Positions 47,801-52,390 of a DNA stretch of 64,000 nt are shown piece after piece. Within the stretch, counting starts at the first letter, position 1, and each line of letters starts with the position of its first letter. A model generated the notes under the pieces. The model searched no databases, had not been told where the DNA came from, and saw nothing but the letters and a program-made list of their open reading frames with translations. The DNA comes from Apostichopus japonicus. Lineage: Eukaryota > Echinodermata > Holothuroidea > Aspidochirotida > Stichopodidae. A program made the translations under genes and the position numbers. The stretch is from contig NC_092563.1 of NCBI RefSeq assembly GCF_037975245.1, positions 12,824,001 to 12,888,000 on the forward strand, given 5' to 3'.

Positions 47801-49333
47801 ATACATATTCTTAAGTTCTGTATCTTTATATTCTCTAGTTAACAAATTCCTTCTGTAATATCTTGCCTTCATTTCTTATATTACTGTACCCAATGTTATT
47901 GTAAGCTTGCTTTATTTTTCAAACTAATTAATAAATCTAAAGAAAAATAACAGTAACAATAAACCAACAACTGTGAACAATATCAGCTTCTGTACAAAAC
48001 AGAACATCAAAGAAATAACTGTCAAATAACTATGACCGAGATTACATTTTACAATTATTTATTACGGATTAAGGGATGCAAACAGATGCTTTTATTTTGA
48101 TTCAGGGCTTGTAAGGAGAGGATGCGGACTATGGATAATGCTTTCAGGAAACAGATGGAGACTGCTCAGAGAGGATACGATGAAACCATGGAGATATTGA
48201 GGCAGGAGAGAGAAGCAGAAGTAGAAGAAGCAAACCAAAAGGTAATCATTTAACTTTGGAATGAAACTGAGTCTCTTGTTCCATTTATCAATCCAGTTGC
48301 AGCTTGGGATTCAAGGAAGGATAAAAAACGGTTGAAAATGATTCTGCAAAGGCTATAACTCTAACATGAGGTCTTCAATGTTTGGAATGCAATTGTATCT
48401 TCCTGCTGTTTATTGTTTGTTTGAGGATAATAACTTTTATGTTTACATTGAACATGAGAGAGTATTATCTGGCTATTCCTTGATGTAGCAGAAAAATATA
48501 CACTAATAATTCAACGCTTACAGAATAGAATATTGAGATGTTGCCGTGCAAGCAGTAGAAAAGCTCAAATGCTATTATAAGATGCAATTTGCTGCTTGGT
48601 TTGGCTCAACTCAATTGATATGCTTATCCTTTGTATTCAGCTAAGACATTCCTAAGGGATGTATCAAATTATCTTACTTTCTTGAATGAAACTGAGGGGA
48701 CCTGAAAACAATAGAGTGGATATTAAATAGCTTTAAGCTGTATATATACATCACTGTCTGCACTGACTTAAAATAATTCAAAAACATCTGACTTATATTA
48801 TAGTCAAAGTGAATCACCTCAGCAAATATCAAAATTAAAATGTCTTTATTCCTGTCCTACTTTTAAGATTTAAGTCACAGAAGTGAGTTCCACTGTAAAC
48901 TACCAAGGTAATAATAGTTTAGATACCGTTTGTATAGATAAACTGTAAGCATTCAACCCTTTATACTTTAAATGAATCTTAGTTTGTGTTTGCGCCTTTG
49001 AACAACTTTTGTTGATTTTGGCGCTATATAAATATTTTCTGATTGATTGATTGATTTGTTTCCAAACTATTCAAAACCCATACATTGTATGGAGATATGA
49101 TGATATGATATCATGTGAAAATATGAAAGTGTTGGTAGGGATGATATAAATATAATATTGTGATATACGATAGTTTGAAAAATAATATTTTATTATTTCA
49201 TCTCCAGGTGATACAAGTTGAAGAGGAAATGAGACAAGTCCTGTTTGAATCAGCCAATCAGAAGAAAGCAATGGAAGATAAACTGAAGAGGGTGACTCAA
49301 GTATTCAGTGACCTCCAACAGGATCTTGGATGA
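17527..49333 (+). CDS. LRRCC1: LRRCC1 (leucine-rich repeat and coiled-coil protein 1), 24 coding exons
   Basis: Seen: 24 exons with GT-AG borders join into 3,141 nt, giving 1,046 residues and a TGA stop at 49331-49333. Intron phases agree at every junction. Residues about 20-165 hold five SDS22-type leucine-rich repeats (LNLHCNSL, LDLSSNAI, LNLSCNLI, LNLSYNQI, LELQGNNL). They are followed by an LRR cap ending near residue 195 (LEKDGSSNPVC, LPQLKILDG). Residues 200-437 are a polar linker with basic clusters, and 437-1046 are nearly continuous coiled coil. Family knowledge: human LRRCC1 is about 1,030 residues with the same order. It sits at centrioles/centrosomes, supports spindle-pole integrity and ciliogenesis, and is the relative of Chlamydomonas VFL1. 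Diagnostic stretches are LKAERKLWGQELAQQG, KVIDDQTDTIRKLKE and LDRKWKDKGDL. The start is the first ATG after an in-frame TAG at 17500. Upstream 5' UTR exons are not resolved. Confidence 0.95.
18564..18781 (+). CDS. LRRCC1: LRRCC1 exon 2 (LRRs 4-5, start of LRR cap)
   Basis: The acceptor TTTCTCGCAG precedes 18564 and the donor ATG|GTAAGA follows 18781. Encodes SLMHLNLSYNQISEAKGL and a fifth repeat (LRSLELQGNNLTSVEDL). The cap sequence LEKDGSSNPVCQM is highly typical of LRRCC1. Enters in phase 2 and leaves in phase 1. Confidence 0.94.
18868..19310. mobile_element. Foldback/MITE-like inverted repeat in intron 2
   Basis: Arms at about 18868-18975 and 19199-19310 are inverted copies. The best segment is AAGCAAACAGGTGTGATG on the left against CATCACACCTGTTTGCTT on the right. 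Weaker similarity extends outward about 75 bp on each side. The loop is about 220 bp. No reading frame of note, and target duplications were not resolved. Confidence 0.55.
19536..19901. mobile_element. hAT MITE with perfect 8-bp target duplication (intron 2)
   Basis: Ends CAGTGGCGTAGGAA and TTCCTACGCCCTTG form imperfect terminal inverted repeats. GGATAAGG occurs at both 19528-19535 and 19902-19909, an 8-bp target duplication as made by hAT transposases. The 366-bp interior has G- and C-rich subterminal blocks and an internal CCTTAAATGCAATTTGGTG / CCTCAGATGCAATTTGGTG direct pair. Noncoding. Confidence 0.85.
20550..20657 (+). CDS. LRRCC1: LRRCC1 exon 3 (LRR cap)
   Basis: Acceptor CTTTTCAG, donor CTG|GTAAAT. 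Encodes GYRTALFNALPQLKILDGRD and onward to SLNDIPG, the C-terminal cap of the LRR domain. Phase 1 at both ends. Confidence 0.93.
21235..21293 (+). CDS. LRRCC1: LRRCC1 exon 4
   Basis: A 59-nt exon between acceptor TTACTACAAG and donor CAG|GTAAGA. Encodes LEHYLEFLVSSDANDSTSQ, which resembles the LEGLLDNLVSSDS segment that follows the LRR cap in vertebrate LRRCC1. Enters in phase 1 and leaves in phase 0. Confidence 0.88.
21518..21655 (+). CDS. LRRCC1: LRRCC1 exon 5 (linker)
   Basis: Acceptor CATTTTACAG, donor GAA|GTAAGA, 46 whole codons. Encodes ERSLQLITPKIDSLLEKFRK and then a Ser/Thr/Asn-rich stretch. The frame stays open past the donor for about 200 nt, which is read here as intron because exon 6 joins cleanly in phase 0. 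Confidence 0.85.
22448..22675 (-). mobile_element. tRNA-derived SINE, minus strand (intron 5)
   Basis: The reverse complement contains a good RNA polymerase III B box, GGTTCGAGTCACTCC, downstream of a tRNA-like head. It ends with GCAGGAGGATCTAAAATACA and a (TACA)n tail (22438-22460). The sequence is shared with the copy at 57053-57285 in the opposite orientation. Confidence 0.7.
22811..22912 (+). CDS. LRRCC1: LRRCC1 exon 6 (linker)
   Basis: The acceptor is TATCTAG and the donor ACT|GTAAGT. The 34 whole codons include a short heptad-like run, HENRILELEKKLSDMVERR. A TG microsatellite starts just inside the following intron. Confidence 0.85.
23211..23345. repeat. Two-copy 75-bp tandem duplication (intron 6)
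   Basis: AGCAGTATGAATATCCC begins at 23211 and again at 23286. Both copies end in CGGTTCAGTTCAATT. Divergence is about 15 percent by eye. Confidence 0.8.
23512..23617 (+). CDS. LRRCC1: LRRCC1 exon 7 (basic linker)
   Basis: Acceptor TTGCTTTCAG, donor AGAG|GTATGT. Encodes TQLSTPINEDGQVSEVEQKS followed by a basic run (KVIGRRGQQTKAAKR). This part of the protein is fast-evolving in the family, so the call rests on splice sites and phase (0 in, 1 out). Confidence 0.8.
24249..24386. mobile_element. Hairpin of two inverted PLE 3' ends (intron 7)
   Basis: AAAAGTAAGTTGGTCTGACG continues through CGATCCTAGCAGGATCTGC. After an A/T-rich spacer the inverse follows: GCAGATCCTGCTAGGTTCGA through CCAACTTACTTTT. 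Arms are about 42 bp and the loop about 50 bp. The sequence is the terminal motif of the PLE family found at 41185-41796. Confidence 0.65.
24909..24977 (+). CDS. LRRCC1: LRRCC1 exon 8 (linker)
   Basis: A 69-nt exon between acceptor CACTTTACAG and donor GAAG|GTAATA, phase 1 at both ends. Encodes GAGSVSKGESLPENINSEVY and onward. The upstream alternative AG (TTTTAG, ending at 24886) is rejected because that frame hits a stop. No family motif is present, so this is the least certain of the linker exons. Confidence 0.7.
25038..25861. repeat. 92-bp minisatellite x9 carrying the exon 9 splice acceptor (intron 8)
   Basis: Units start at 25038, 25130, 25222, 25314, 25406, 25498, 25590, 25682 and 25774, an exact 92-bp period. 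Each unit contains CTCTCTTTCCTCCATAG followed by ATACAGAACCTA, that is, a polypyrimidine tract, an acceptor and the first 12 nt of exon 9. The last unit's acceptor is the real one. Units 5 to 9 alternate two variants (AGAGTTACCGGG and AGTGTTACCAGG), a 184-bp higher-order period. Confidence 0.95.
25849..25996 (+). CDS. LRRCC1: LRRCC1 exon 9 (basic linker)
   Basis: The acceptor CTTTCCTCCATAG belongs to the last of nine copies of a 92-bp tandem repeat. Donor CAAAG|GTAACC. Encodes DTEPTDESEQSD and a strongly basic block (GKRKLKRKSSLKKGRVHK), possibly a nuclear localisation or microtubule-binding patch (inference). Phase 1 in, 2 out. Only this last acceptor gives an open frame into the exon. Confidence 0.8.
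26147..26225 (-). mobile_element. tRNA-like SINE head, minus strand (intron 9)
   Basis: The reverse complement reads GGATAGCCCAGTTGGTAGAA (A-box region) and later ACTGGTTTGAATCTTG (B-box region), spaced as in a tRNA. The acceptor stem does not pair well and the anticodon loop is not clean, so it is a tRNA-derived SINE head rather than a functional tRNA gene. The body would extend toward about 26075. Confidence 0.6.
27149..27233 (+). CDS. LRRCC1: LRRCC1 exon 10 (linker)
   Basis: Acceptor TTCCTCGTAG, donor CTT|GTAAGT. Encodes RIPGQRTEGRSFSAERKTKS and on to EQDSEKL. Phase 2 in, 0 out. The donor end of this exon lies inside a two-copy 274-bp tandem duplication. Confidence 0.8.
27225..27755. repeat. 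274-bp tandem duplication spanning the exon 10 donor
   Basis: The first copy starts in exon 10 (GAGAAGCTTGTAAGTAGTAT) and the second at about 27499 (GAAAAGCTTGTAATTAGTAT). Both continue through AAATGTGTGGTAAAA, GATTGAAACATG and AGTATCAGAATAGTTTAGAT. The second copy has lost the donor consensus (GTAATT). Confidence 0.85.
28680..29030. repeat. About 130-bp tandem repeat, roughly 2.5 copies (intron 10)
   Basis: Low-complexity ATT/ATC-rich units built around CATTGTTACTATCATCATAA recur near 28720, 28856 and (degraded) 28987. They end about 70 nt before the exon 11 acceptor. Confidence 0.7.
29102..29201 (+). CDS. LRRCC1: LRRCC1 exon 11 (start of coiled coil)
   Basis: Acceptor CTGTTTACCAG, donor CAAG|GTATTT. 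Encodes IFLQELDQERVRRWKAEQAA and on to IKVLQTQ. The RRWKAEQAAIKLADRIKVLQ segment closely matches the KWRAEQA...LTDHIKALQ start of the coiled coil in vertebrate LRRCC1. Phase 0 in, 1 out. Confidence 0.92.
29745..30005 (+). pseudogene. THAP-like zinc-finger fragment inside the TTAA element
   Basis: From ATG 29745 the frame reads MPQICVVGGCSYTSANKSIS, then FYSFPSRR and RLWINFVRSTGKDF. This fits the THAP pattern: CxxxC at the start, F-x-F-P, and an internal Trp. The final C-x2-H and AVPTIF-type end are not visible before the stop at 30003, so the domain is broken or its next exon is missing. It is probably the remnant of the element's transposase N-terminus. Confidence 0.55.
30640..30888 (-). pseudogene. 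Unidentified ORF inside the TTAA element
   Basis: An 82-codon minus-strand frame (MGYFISKIPLKWRHHL..., later CRQCMQAACRFRNTICLARY) with several Cys and basic residues. It lies wholly inside the transposon. It may be a relic of element-encoded protein, but no family motif is certain and it may be chance. Confidence 0.2.
31656..31774 (+). CDS. LRRCC1: LRRCC1 exon 12 (coiled coil)
   Basis: Acceptor TTTCTGGACAG, donor AAG|GTAAAG. Encodes about 40 residues of charged helix (EIQSVAVHATSRIKEVLMRE, then KLEDERNSLK). Phase 1 in, 0 out. Confidence 0.92.
31872..32235. repeat. About 85-bp tandem repeat x4 (intron 12)
   Basis: Units start with GTTTAAA(A)CCRTGGATTCTTG at about 31872, 31958, 32070 and 32154. 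The second carries an extra 21-bp sub-repeat (AAAAATGTTTGAATCAAGTT) in two further copies. Intronic and noncoding. Confidence 0.85.
32549..32683 (+). CDS. LRRCC1: LRRCC1 exon 13 (coiled coil)
   Basis: Acceptor CTTGTTTGTAG, donor GAG|GTAAGC, 45 whole codons. Encodes RQVETLVGKLEEVVGAIEGK and further coiled coil (ALEAMEITAKRMESERLQQQ). Phase 0 at both ends. Confidence 0.92.
33102..33241 (+). CDS. LRRCC1: LRRCC1 exon 14 (coiled coil)
   Basis: Acceptor TATTCTGCTTAG, donor ACAG|GTATTA. Encodes AKQLQEYQLKLGASSRELDL and on to LLATREQEH. Phase 0 in, 2 out. A 55-bp minisatellite starts exactly at the donor, so sequences like the donor recur downstream. Confidence 0.92.
33242..33514. repeat. 55-bp minisatellite x5 starting at the exon 14 donor
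   Basis: Units start at 33242, 33297, 33351, 33406 and 33461. The first begins exactly with the GT of the exon 14 donor. Each later unit boundary reads CAACAG|GTAYTAGG, nearly copying the real ACAG|GTATTAGG border. Confidence 0.95.
34040..34156 (+). CDS. LRRCC1: LRRCC1 exon 15 (coiled coil)
   Basis: Acceptor CATCTGACAG, donor AAAA|GTGAGT. Encodes RNEMKHFYKLDSRELQEVVN followed by a Gln/Lys-rich helix. The LDSRELQE motif is a family signature. Phase 2 at both ends. Confidence 0.93.
34660..34950 (+). mobile_element. LINE 3' end (L2/CR1-like), just before exon 16
   Basis: From about 34672 one frame reads KCYGNRGFHICAPLLWNALP, then (after a stop) RTFEYFKSQIITQLF. This is the conserved end of many non-LTR retrotransposon reverse-transcriptase proteins (R-x-F-x-x-x-A-P-x-L-W-N-x-L-P). 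It is followed by GTAAAGTGCTACATAAACAT and an ATT-rich tail, as in L2/CR1-type 3' ends. Truncated and disrupted. Confidence 0.7.
34976..35060 (+). CDS. LRRCC1: LRRCC1 exon 16 (coiled coil)
   Basis: Acceptor TTCTTACCACAG, donor AAG|GTTTGT. Encodes IGDLSRQYADLEDEFRLALR and LEEDRYQK. YxDLEDEFRxAL is a conserved LRRCC1 motif. Phase 2 in, 0 out. A LINE-like tail ends only some 25-30 nt before the acceptor. Confidence 0.93.
36560..36758. repeat. 114-bp tandem duplication with AC tract (intron 16)
   Basis: ACTTGTGCATACACAGAATA begins at 36560 and at 36674. Both copies carry ACATACTAACAC repeats of different length and end in GTGTCCAG or ATGTCCAG. Confidence 0.85.
37464..37577 (+). CDS. LRRCC1: LRRCC1 exon 17 (coiled coil)
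   Basis: Acceptor TTCAATAACAG, donor ACC|GTAAGT, 38 whole codons: VYDAYETLRHESSTIKDGIE, then KERRASALVNELTT. The 3' 40 nt of the exon and its donor are the first copy of an 11-copy tandem repeat that fills the start of intron 17. Confidence 0.92.
37527..38408. repeat. 76/82-bp minisatellite x11 copying the exon 17 donor
   Basis: The motif GGCGTGCCTCGGCTCTTGTC begins in exon 17 (37543) and recurs at about 37625, 37701, 37777, 37853, 37929, 38011, 38087, 38169, 38251 and 38333. Each unit carries the last ~35 nt of the exon plus CTACCGTAAGTTTTATAATT, an intact-looking donor. Units are 76 or 82 bp depending on AATAAAACTT versus AATAAATAGTAAACTT. Confidence 0.95.
39231..39302 (+). CDS. LRRCC1: LRRCC1 exon 18 (coiled coil)
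   Basis: Acceptor CCCCCTCACAG and a weak donor, AGG|GTTCGT. Encodes MVKEQKGRLNELSRSKQEMA and TKTR, matching MVKEQKTKLAEVSKLKQE in vertebrates. Phase 0 at both ends. The donor departs from consensus at +3 to +6, but it is the one that keeps frame with exon 19. Confidence 0.88.
40736..40910 (+). CDS. LRRCC1: LRRCC1 exon 19 (coiled coil, signature motif)
   Basis: Acceptor TTTCATTAAG, donor CAAG|GTAAAG. Carries the best family signature, LVAQESVIEGLKAERKLWGQ followed by ELAQQG, compared with ELAAKESLIFGLRTERKVWG in vertebrates. Phase 0 in, 1 out. Confidence 0.96.
41185..41796 (-). mobile_element. Penelope-like element, 5'-truncated, with GIY-YIG remnant (intron 19)
   Basis: On the minus strand a frame ending at 41557 reads KTLRKRFYGHRSTVNT, VGEHFNLPNHTINDMSLEGI and RERLWMQRLRTIQPNGLNIQ. 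This is the C-terminal GIY-YIG endonuclease part typical of Penelope-like retroelements. The 3' noncoding end finishes with CGATCCTAGCAGGATCTTCT (as read on +). ATCTTCACTTAGTG flanks both sides (41171-41184 and 41797-41810), a 14-bp apparent target duplication. It lies antisense to LRRCC1. Confidence 0.8.
42726..42956. repeat. 84/85-bp tandem repeat x3 carrying the exon 20 acceptor (end of intron 19)
   Basis: Units begin at 42726, 42811 and 42895 (GAYGYCCAAC...). Each contains a TAG|GCTCA acceptor and the first ~18 nt of exon 20. The copy 2 to copy 3 step is 84 nt, a multiple of three. The third copy's acceptor, followed by exon 20 at 42939, is the one assigned. Confidence 0.93.
42939..43102 (+). 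CDS. LRRCC1: LRRCC1 exon 20 (coiled coil)
   Basis: Acceptor TATCCTGGTAG, donor GAG|GTAAGG. Encodes GSSLAQDRGRLEAKIEALTA and on to KTKVIDDQTDTIRKLKE, a conserved block. Phase 1 in, 0 out. Its 5' 18 nt and acceptor are the last of three copies of an 84-85 bp repeat; using the middle copy's acceptor (exon from 42855) would add 28 residues in frame. Confidence 0.94.
43248..43456 (+). CDS. LRRCC1: LRRCC1 exon 21 (coiled coil)
   Basis: The longest coiled-coil exon, 209 nt. Acceptor TTTCTAATCACAG, donor TCG|GTGAGT. Encodes AVSERDDQIKKVRKESLEIQ and on to LDESQRSYR. The preceding intron is only 145 nt. Phase 0 in, 2 out. Confidence 0.94.
44954..45091 (+). CDS. LRRCC1: LRRCC1 exon 22 (coiled coil)
   Basis: Acceptor TCCTTTTAAAG, donor AAAG|GTAGAT. 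Encodes ALDRKWKDKGDLISQLEEQV and then KAERDKAMEQE. LxRKWxDKGxLxxxLExQV is a conserved LRRCC1 block. Phase 2 at both ends. Confidence 0.94.
46060..46470 (-). mobile_element. Penelope-like 3' end with internal ~40-bp minisatellite (intron 22)
   Basis: The reverse complement carries GCCTCTGAAGAAGATGGCTA followed by AGATGGAAAGGTCGGACCC, the same style of 3' terminus as the PLE copies at 4920 and 41185 but a different subfamily. Within it (46224-46402) a unit of about 40-43 bp (AAACTCTGAGGGGTGTAACA...) repeats about four times. Confidence 0.5.
47500..47745 (+). mobile_element. Retroelement 3' tail ending in (ATCT)n (intron 22)
   Basis: AT-rich sequence with repeated TACATTTTATATT motifs runs into TGATTGGCTGAATAAATATC and an (ATCT)n tail, a common form of non-LTR element 3' end. 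No coding part is visible. Confidence 0.45.
48106..48241 (+). CDS. LRRCC1: LRRCC1 exon 23 (coiled coil)
   Basis: Acceptor TTTTGATTCAG, donor AAAG|GTAATC. Encodes ACKERMRTMDNAFRKQMETA and on to EAEVEEANQK, aligning with the MDDAFRRQVD region of vertebrates. Phase 2 in, 0 out. Confidence 0.93.
48940..49062 (+). mobile_element. LINE/SINE 3' tail ending in (TTGA)n (intron 23)
   Basis: TTTGGCGCTATATAAATATT followed by TCTGATTGATTGATTGATTT matches the common 3' end shape (GCGCTATATAAAT plus a short tandem tail) of L2/CR1-type retroposons. The 5' limit is a guess. Confidence 0.5.
49208..49333 (+). CDS. LRRCC1: LRRCC1 exon 24 (C-terminus and stop)
   Basis: Acceptor TTTCATCTCCAG. Encodes VIQVEEEMRQVLFESANQKK and ends VTQVFSDLQQDLG followed by TGA. 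The family also ends shortly after a similar LNEIQQDM-type sequence, so the C-terminus is probably complete. Confidence 0.93.
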   Translation: MIQVEEEMRQVLFESANQKKAMEDKLKRVTQVFSDLQQDLG

Positions 49334-51776
49334 AGCAGGACCTCTGGGTATGATGTTAATAAATCATGTTATCTTTCTGATGTAAAAGTTTATTCAGTGG
49401 CTGACAATGTGACACTTATATTAATGTGAAAGGAAAATATTCCACACTGTCGGTTGAAACCCCCCCTTCTCCCCCCCCCCCCGTCACCATATCTTGTTGT
49501 TAACTCAAGATATGGTCGATTGAATGTAACATGGCTGAAACCCTCGAATCTTCCCAGTAGGTGGTCTGTGGTGTCATATCAGTAAATGTTCTTCAAAGAC
49601 TTGATACTTTCTTATTATAAACTTCTTGTTGATTTATCCTAGAAACCTGATACCAGTTTCACTCCCATTTGTAGGATTATCCGTTTGAATATAATTAGTT
49701 ATGTGTCATTGGTTGAGTGTAATTGGCTATGCGTTATAACCAGTTTTTAGTATTTCGCTTGCCGTAGAAGTCTCCTGATCTGGATTCAAGTCTCAGATGG
49801 TCTTACCTAGTCTGAAATCTGGTCTCAGAGATTATGTGTCATGTTCCTCCTTTCTGCCTTTAAGTGTCAGATGTGTCCACCTTATTGAAACAGACTCCAA
49901 ATGACAGAAGAATTTCAGTAACCATAGCAACAATTTTCAGTTGTCCGGAAGGTTCAAAATGTCAACCTCCTAGATGTTTTCACTGAATGAAGATTAACGA
50001 GAGGGACATTTATAAATCCCCTGATTCAATCCTAATTCTTCATTCCATCAATCAGCCTCTTTTATTTGTATGAATCTCCTGTAAAAAGCAAGGTTGGAAT
50101 ATTACAACAATTTCAACTTGTTCGTCTTTATTTGAAAGAACAAAATATCAGTGGTCCAGCTAAAAGACCTACCTTTCAAAGAAATATCAGTACCAAATAC
50201 CATTGAAATAGTCATCAATCTAAACTAAAAACGCTGCTTTAAGTGAGTCATTTCATTGACCGTTTCTCAAATATTATATTAAATTTGATACTTGACAAAA
50301 ACCATCAGCATGAAGTGACACATAAACAGGCAGGATATCTCTGAATGTTTATTATTTTTTTTTTTTTTTTATTGATTTTTTTTGCCAGCATTCGAAACTG
50401 TTTCTCATATCCATGACACAATAGTATCCATTTACCAACAAGGGTTACCTTTGTTTAAAGTAATACCTTGGCAATGTACCAGCTCTACATTAACTTGTCA
50501 AAGAAGCTTTCATAATACTAGATAGTTGTGTTACTATGGTAATGGAAGACAATGAGTTGATCTATTATGGTTGATTTAAAAGGTCTCTTGTAAACTCAAA
50601 GCCAACAGTGTCTGTATTTGGAAAGTTATAATATATGCAGTGTAGTAGATGGAACACTGCAGGCCTAGTGAAGGTGTGATGGCGGGTTACGAATGTCACA
50701 TCATGATCAAACGTTAAATGGCGTGGGTCAAATGGCGCACTTCTATCCCCCTCTCTCCCCCACCCCGATCCTGAGGGGTCCAGTGTAGGCTCATTCTCCC
50801 AGACATTCTCCAAGAGGCTTTCAGTGTATTCTGTTCAAGAAACCATCTGGGTGGCACTAAAAATGAAAACAGTTTCTTGTTCCTAAATATTCTGACTTAA
50901 GATAGTATAACTTTAGGGATAAACTTCCTCATCCCTCTCCTGCCCCTGTCTCTAACCCATCCCCACCCCGCCACCACAGTTCTCCTACACTGTGAAGGCT
51001 GGTGGATCCTCCCCTCCCCCCTCCACAGTTTATCCTACTCAGTGAAAGGTTAGGGAGAACCAAAAGCTTATCCTAGCCCAAAGGAGGGAACAGAGGCAAG
51101 TTCAGATGGGCTCTTTGCTAAAGACCAAGATACACACACCAGAGGTGAACTAAGGTATTTCTGGTCCAGTGCAAGACTTAACTACTTACAGTACTTTAAT
51201 AACAAATGGAACATATTTGTTGGAATGAGAAACCTGTTTGTCACACAGCTGTGAATCCATTTGGGCCCCATACAGCCCCTCCTACCCCCCCACCCCAAGG
51301 GCATAGGTAACCTTTGCTGTTTGCACACATGTTTATCACAAACCTTTCTGGTAGGTTGGTAGGTGATGTGACCTACCTTTATTTTCAGAAGAAATCTTTT
51401 TATTGGAGGTTTTAAGGTCAGTTTAAATGTTTTAAGTGACCATCAAAACAAAATTCCACCTGTTTGATGGCCCTCTTCTTGTATAATATTTGGAAAGAGA
51501 GAGAAGTTTTCATAATCATGGCATGGACATAAAATACCCTATGAAGTGTGTCGTAAATAATCCTCTGTGGGGATATGACAGGCTGATGCCTGAACAGGGT
51601 TATTTTGCTGCAGTTTATGATAGTCTGGTTGATACAATGGTATGAATAAAAATTACTGAATGTATTACAGTATTTGGATCAGTATTGTGGTCAACTGGCA
51701 TAAAGTGGTAACATTAGACAAAAAATCCTTGTCATTTGGGGGAGGGGTCAAGAATGTGGTTGTTTCATAGTCAGAA
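49334..51776. other. LRRCC1 3' UTR and/or flank, no gene seen
   Basis: Mostly unique DNA with a C12 tract (near 49470), a T/A stretch (50350-50370) and C-rich patches at 50745-50765 and 50930-51025. An unknown part may be 3' UTR. No coding frame is supported. Confidence 0.5.
49358..49363 (+). terminator. Candidate poly(A) signal AATAAA after the LRRCC1 stop
   Basis: AATAAA lies 25 nt past the stop codon. A donor-like CTGG|GTATGA lies between the two, so transcripts may instead splice to a downstream 3' UTR exon. The sequence alone cannot decide which is used. Confidence 0.3.
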
Positions 51777-52390
51777 GTGTTTGGAGCTCTAGGATGGAAT
51801 GTTTTGAGCTCTAGGATGGTGTTTGGAGCTCTAGGATAGAGTGTTTGGAGCTCTAGGATGGTGTTTGGAGCTCTAGGATGGTGTTTGGAGCTCTAGGATG
51901 GTGTGTTTGGAGCTCTAGGATGGAGTGTTTGGAGCTCTTGGATGGAGTGTTTGGAGCTCTAGGATAGAGTGTTTGGAGCTCTAGGATAGAGTGTTTGGAG
52001 CTCTAGGATGGAGTGTTTGGAGCTCTAGGATAGAGTGTTTGGAGCTCTAGGATGGAGTGTTTGGAGCTCTAGGATGGAGTGTTTGGAGCTCTAGGATGCA
52101 GTGTGTTGAGCTCTAGGATGGAGTGTTTGGAACTCTAGGATGGAGTGTTTGGAGCTCTAGGATGGAGTGTTTGGAGCTCTAGGATGGAGTGTTTGGAGCT
52201 CTAGGATGGAGTGTTTTGAGCTCTAGGATAGAGTGTTTGGAGCTCTAGGATAGAATGTTTGGAGCTCTAGGATAGAGTGTTTATAGCTCTAGGATGGAGT
52301 GTTTGGAGCTCTAGGATGGAGTGTTTGGAGCTCTAGGATGGAGTGTTTGGGAGCTCTAGGATGCAGTGTTTGTAGCTCTAGGATGGAGTC
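51777..52390. repeat. 22-bp minisatellite, about 28 copies
   Basis: The unit GTGTTTGGAGCTCTAGGATG GA recurs about 28 times with few changes (A/G at GATRGA, occasional TTTTGAG or TTATAG). The first third has shorter 20-bp units lacking GA. Nearly every copy includes GAGCTC. Confidence 0.95.
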
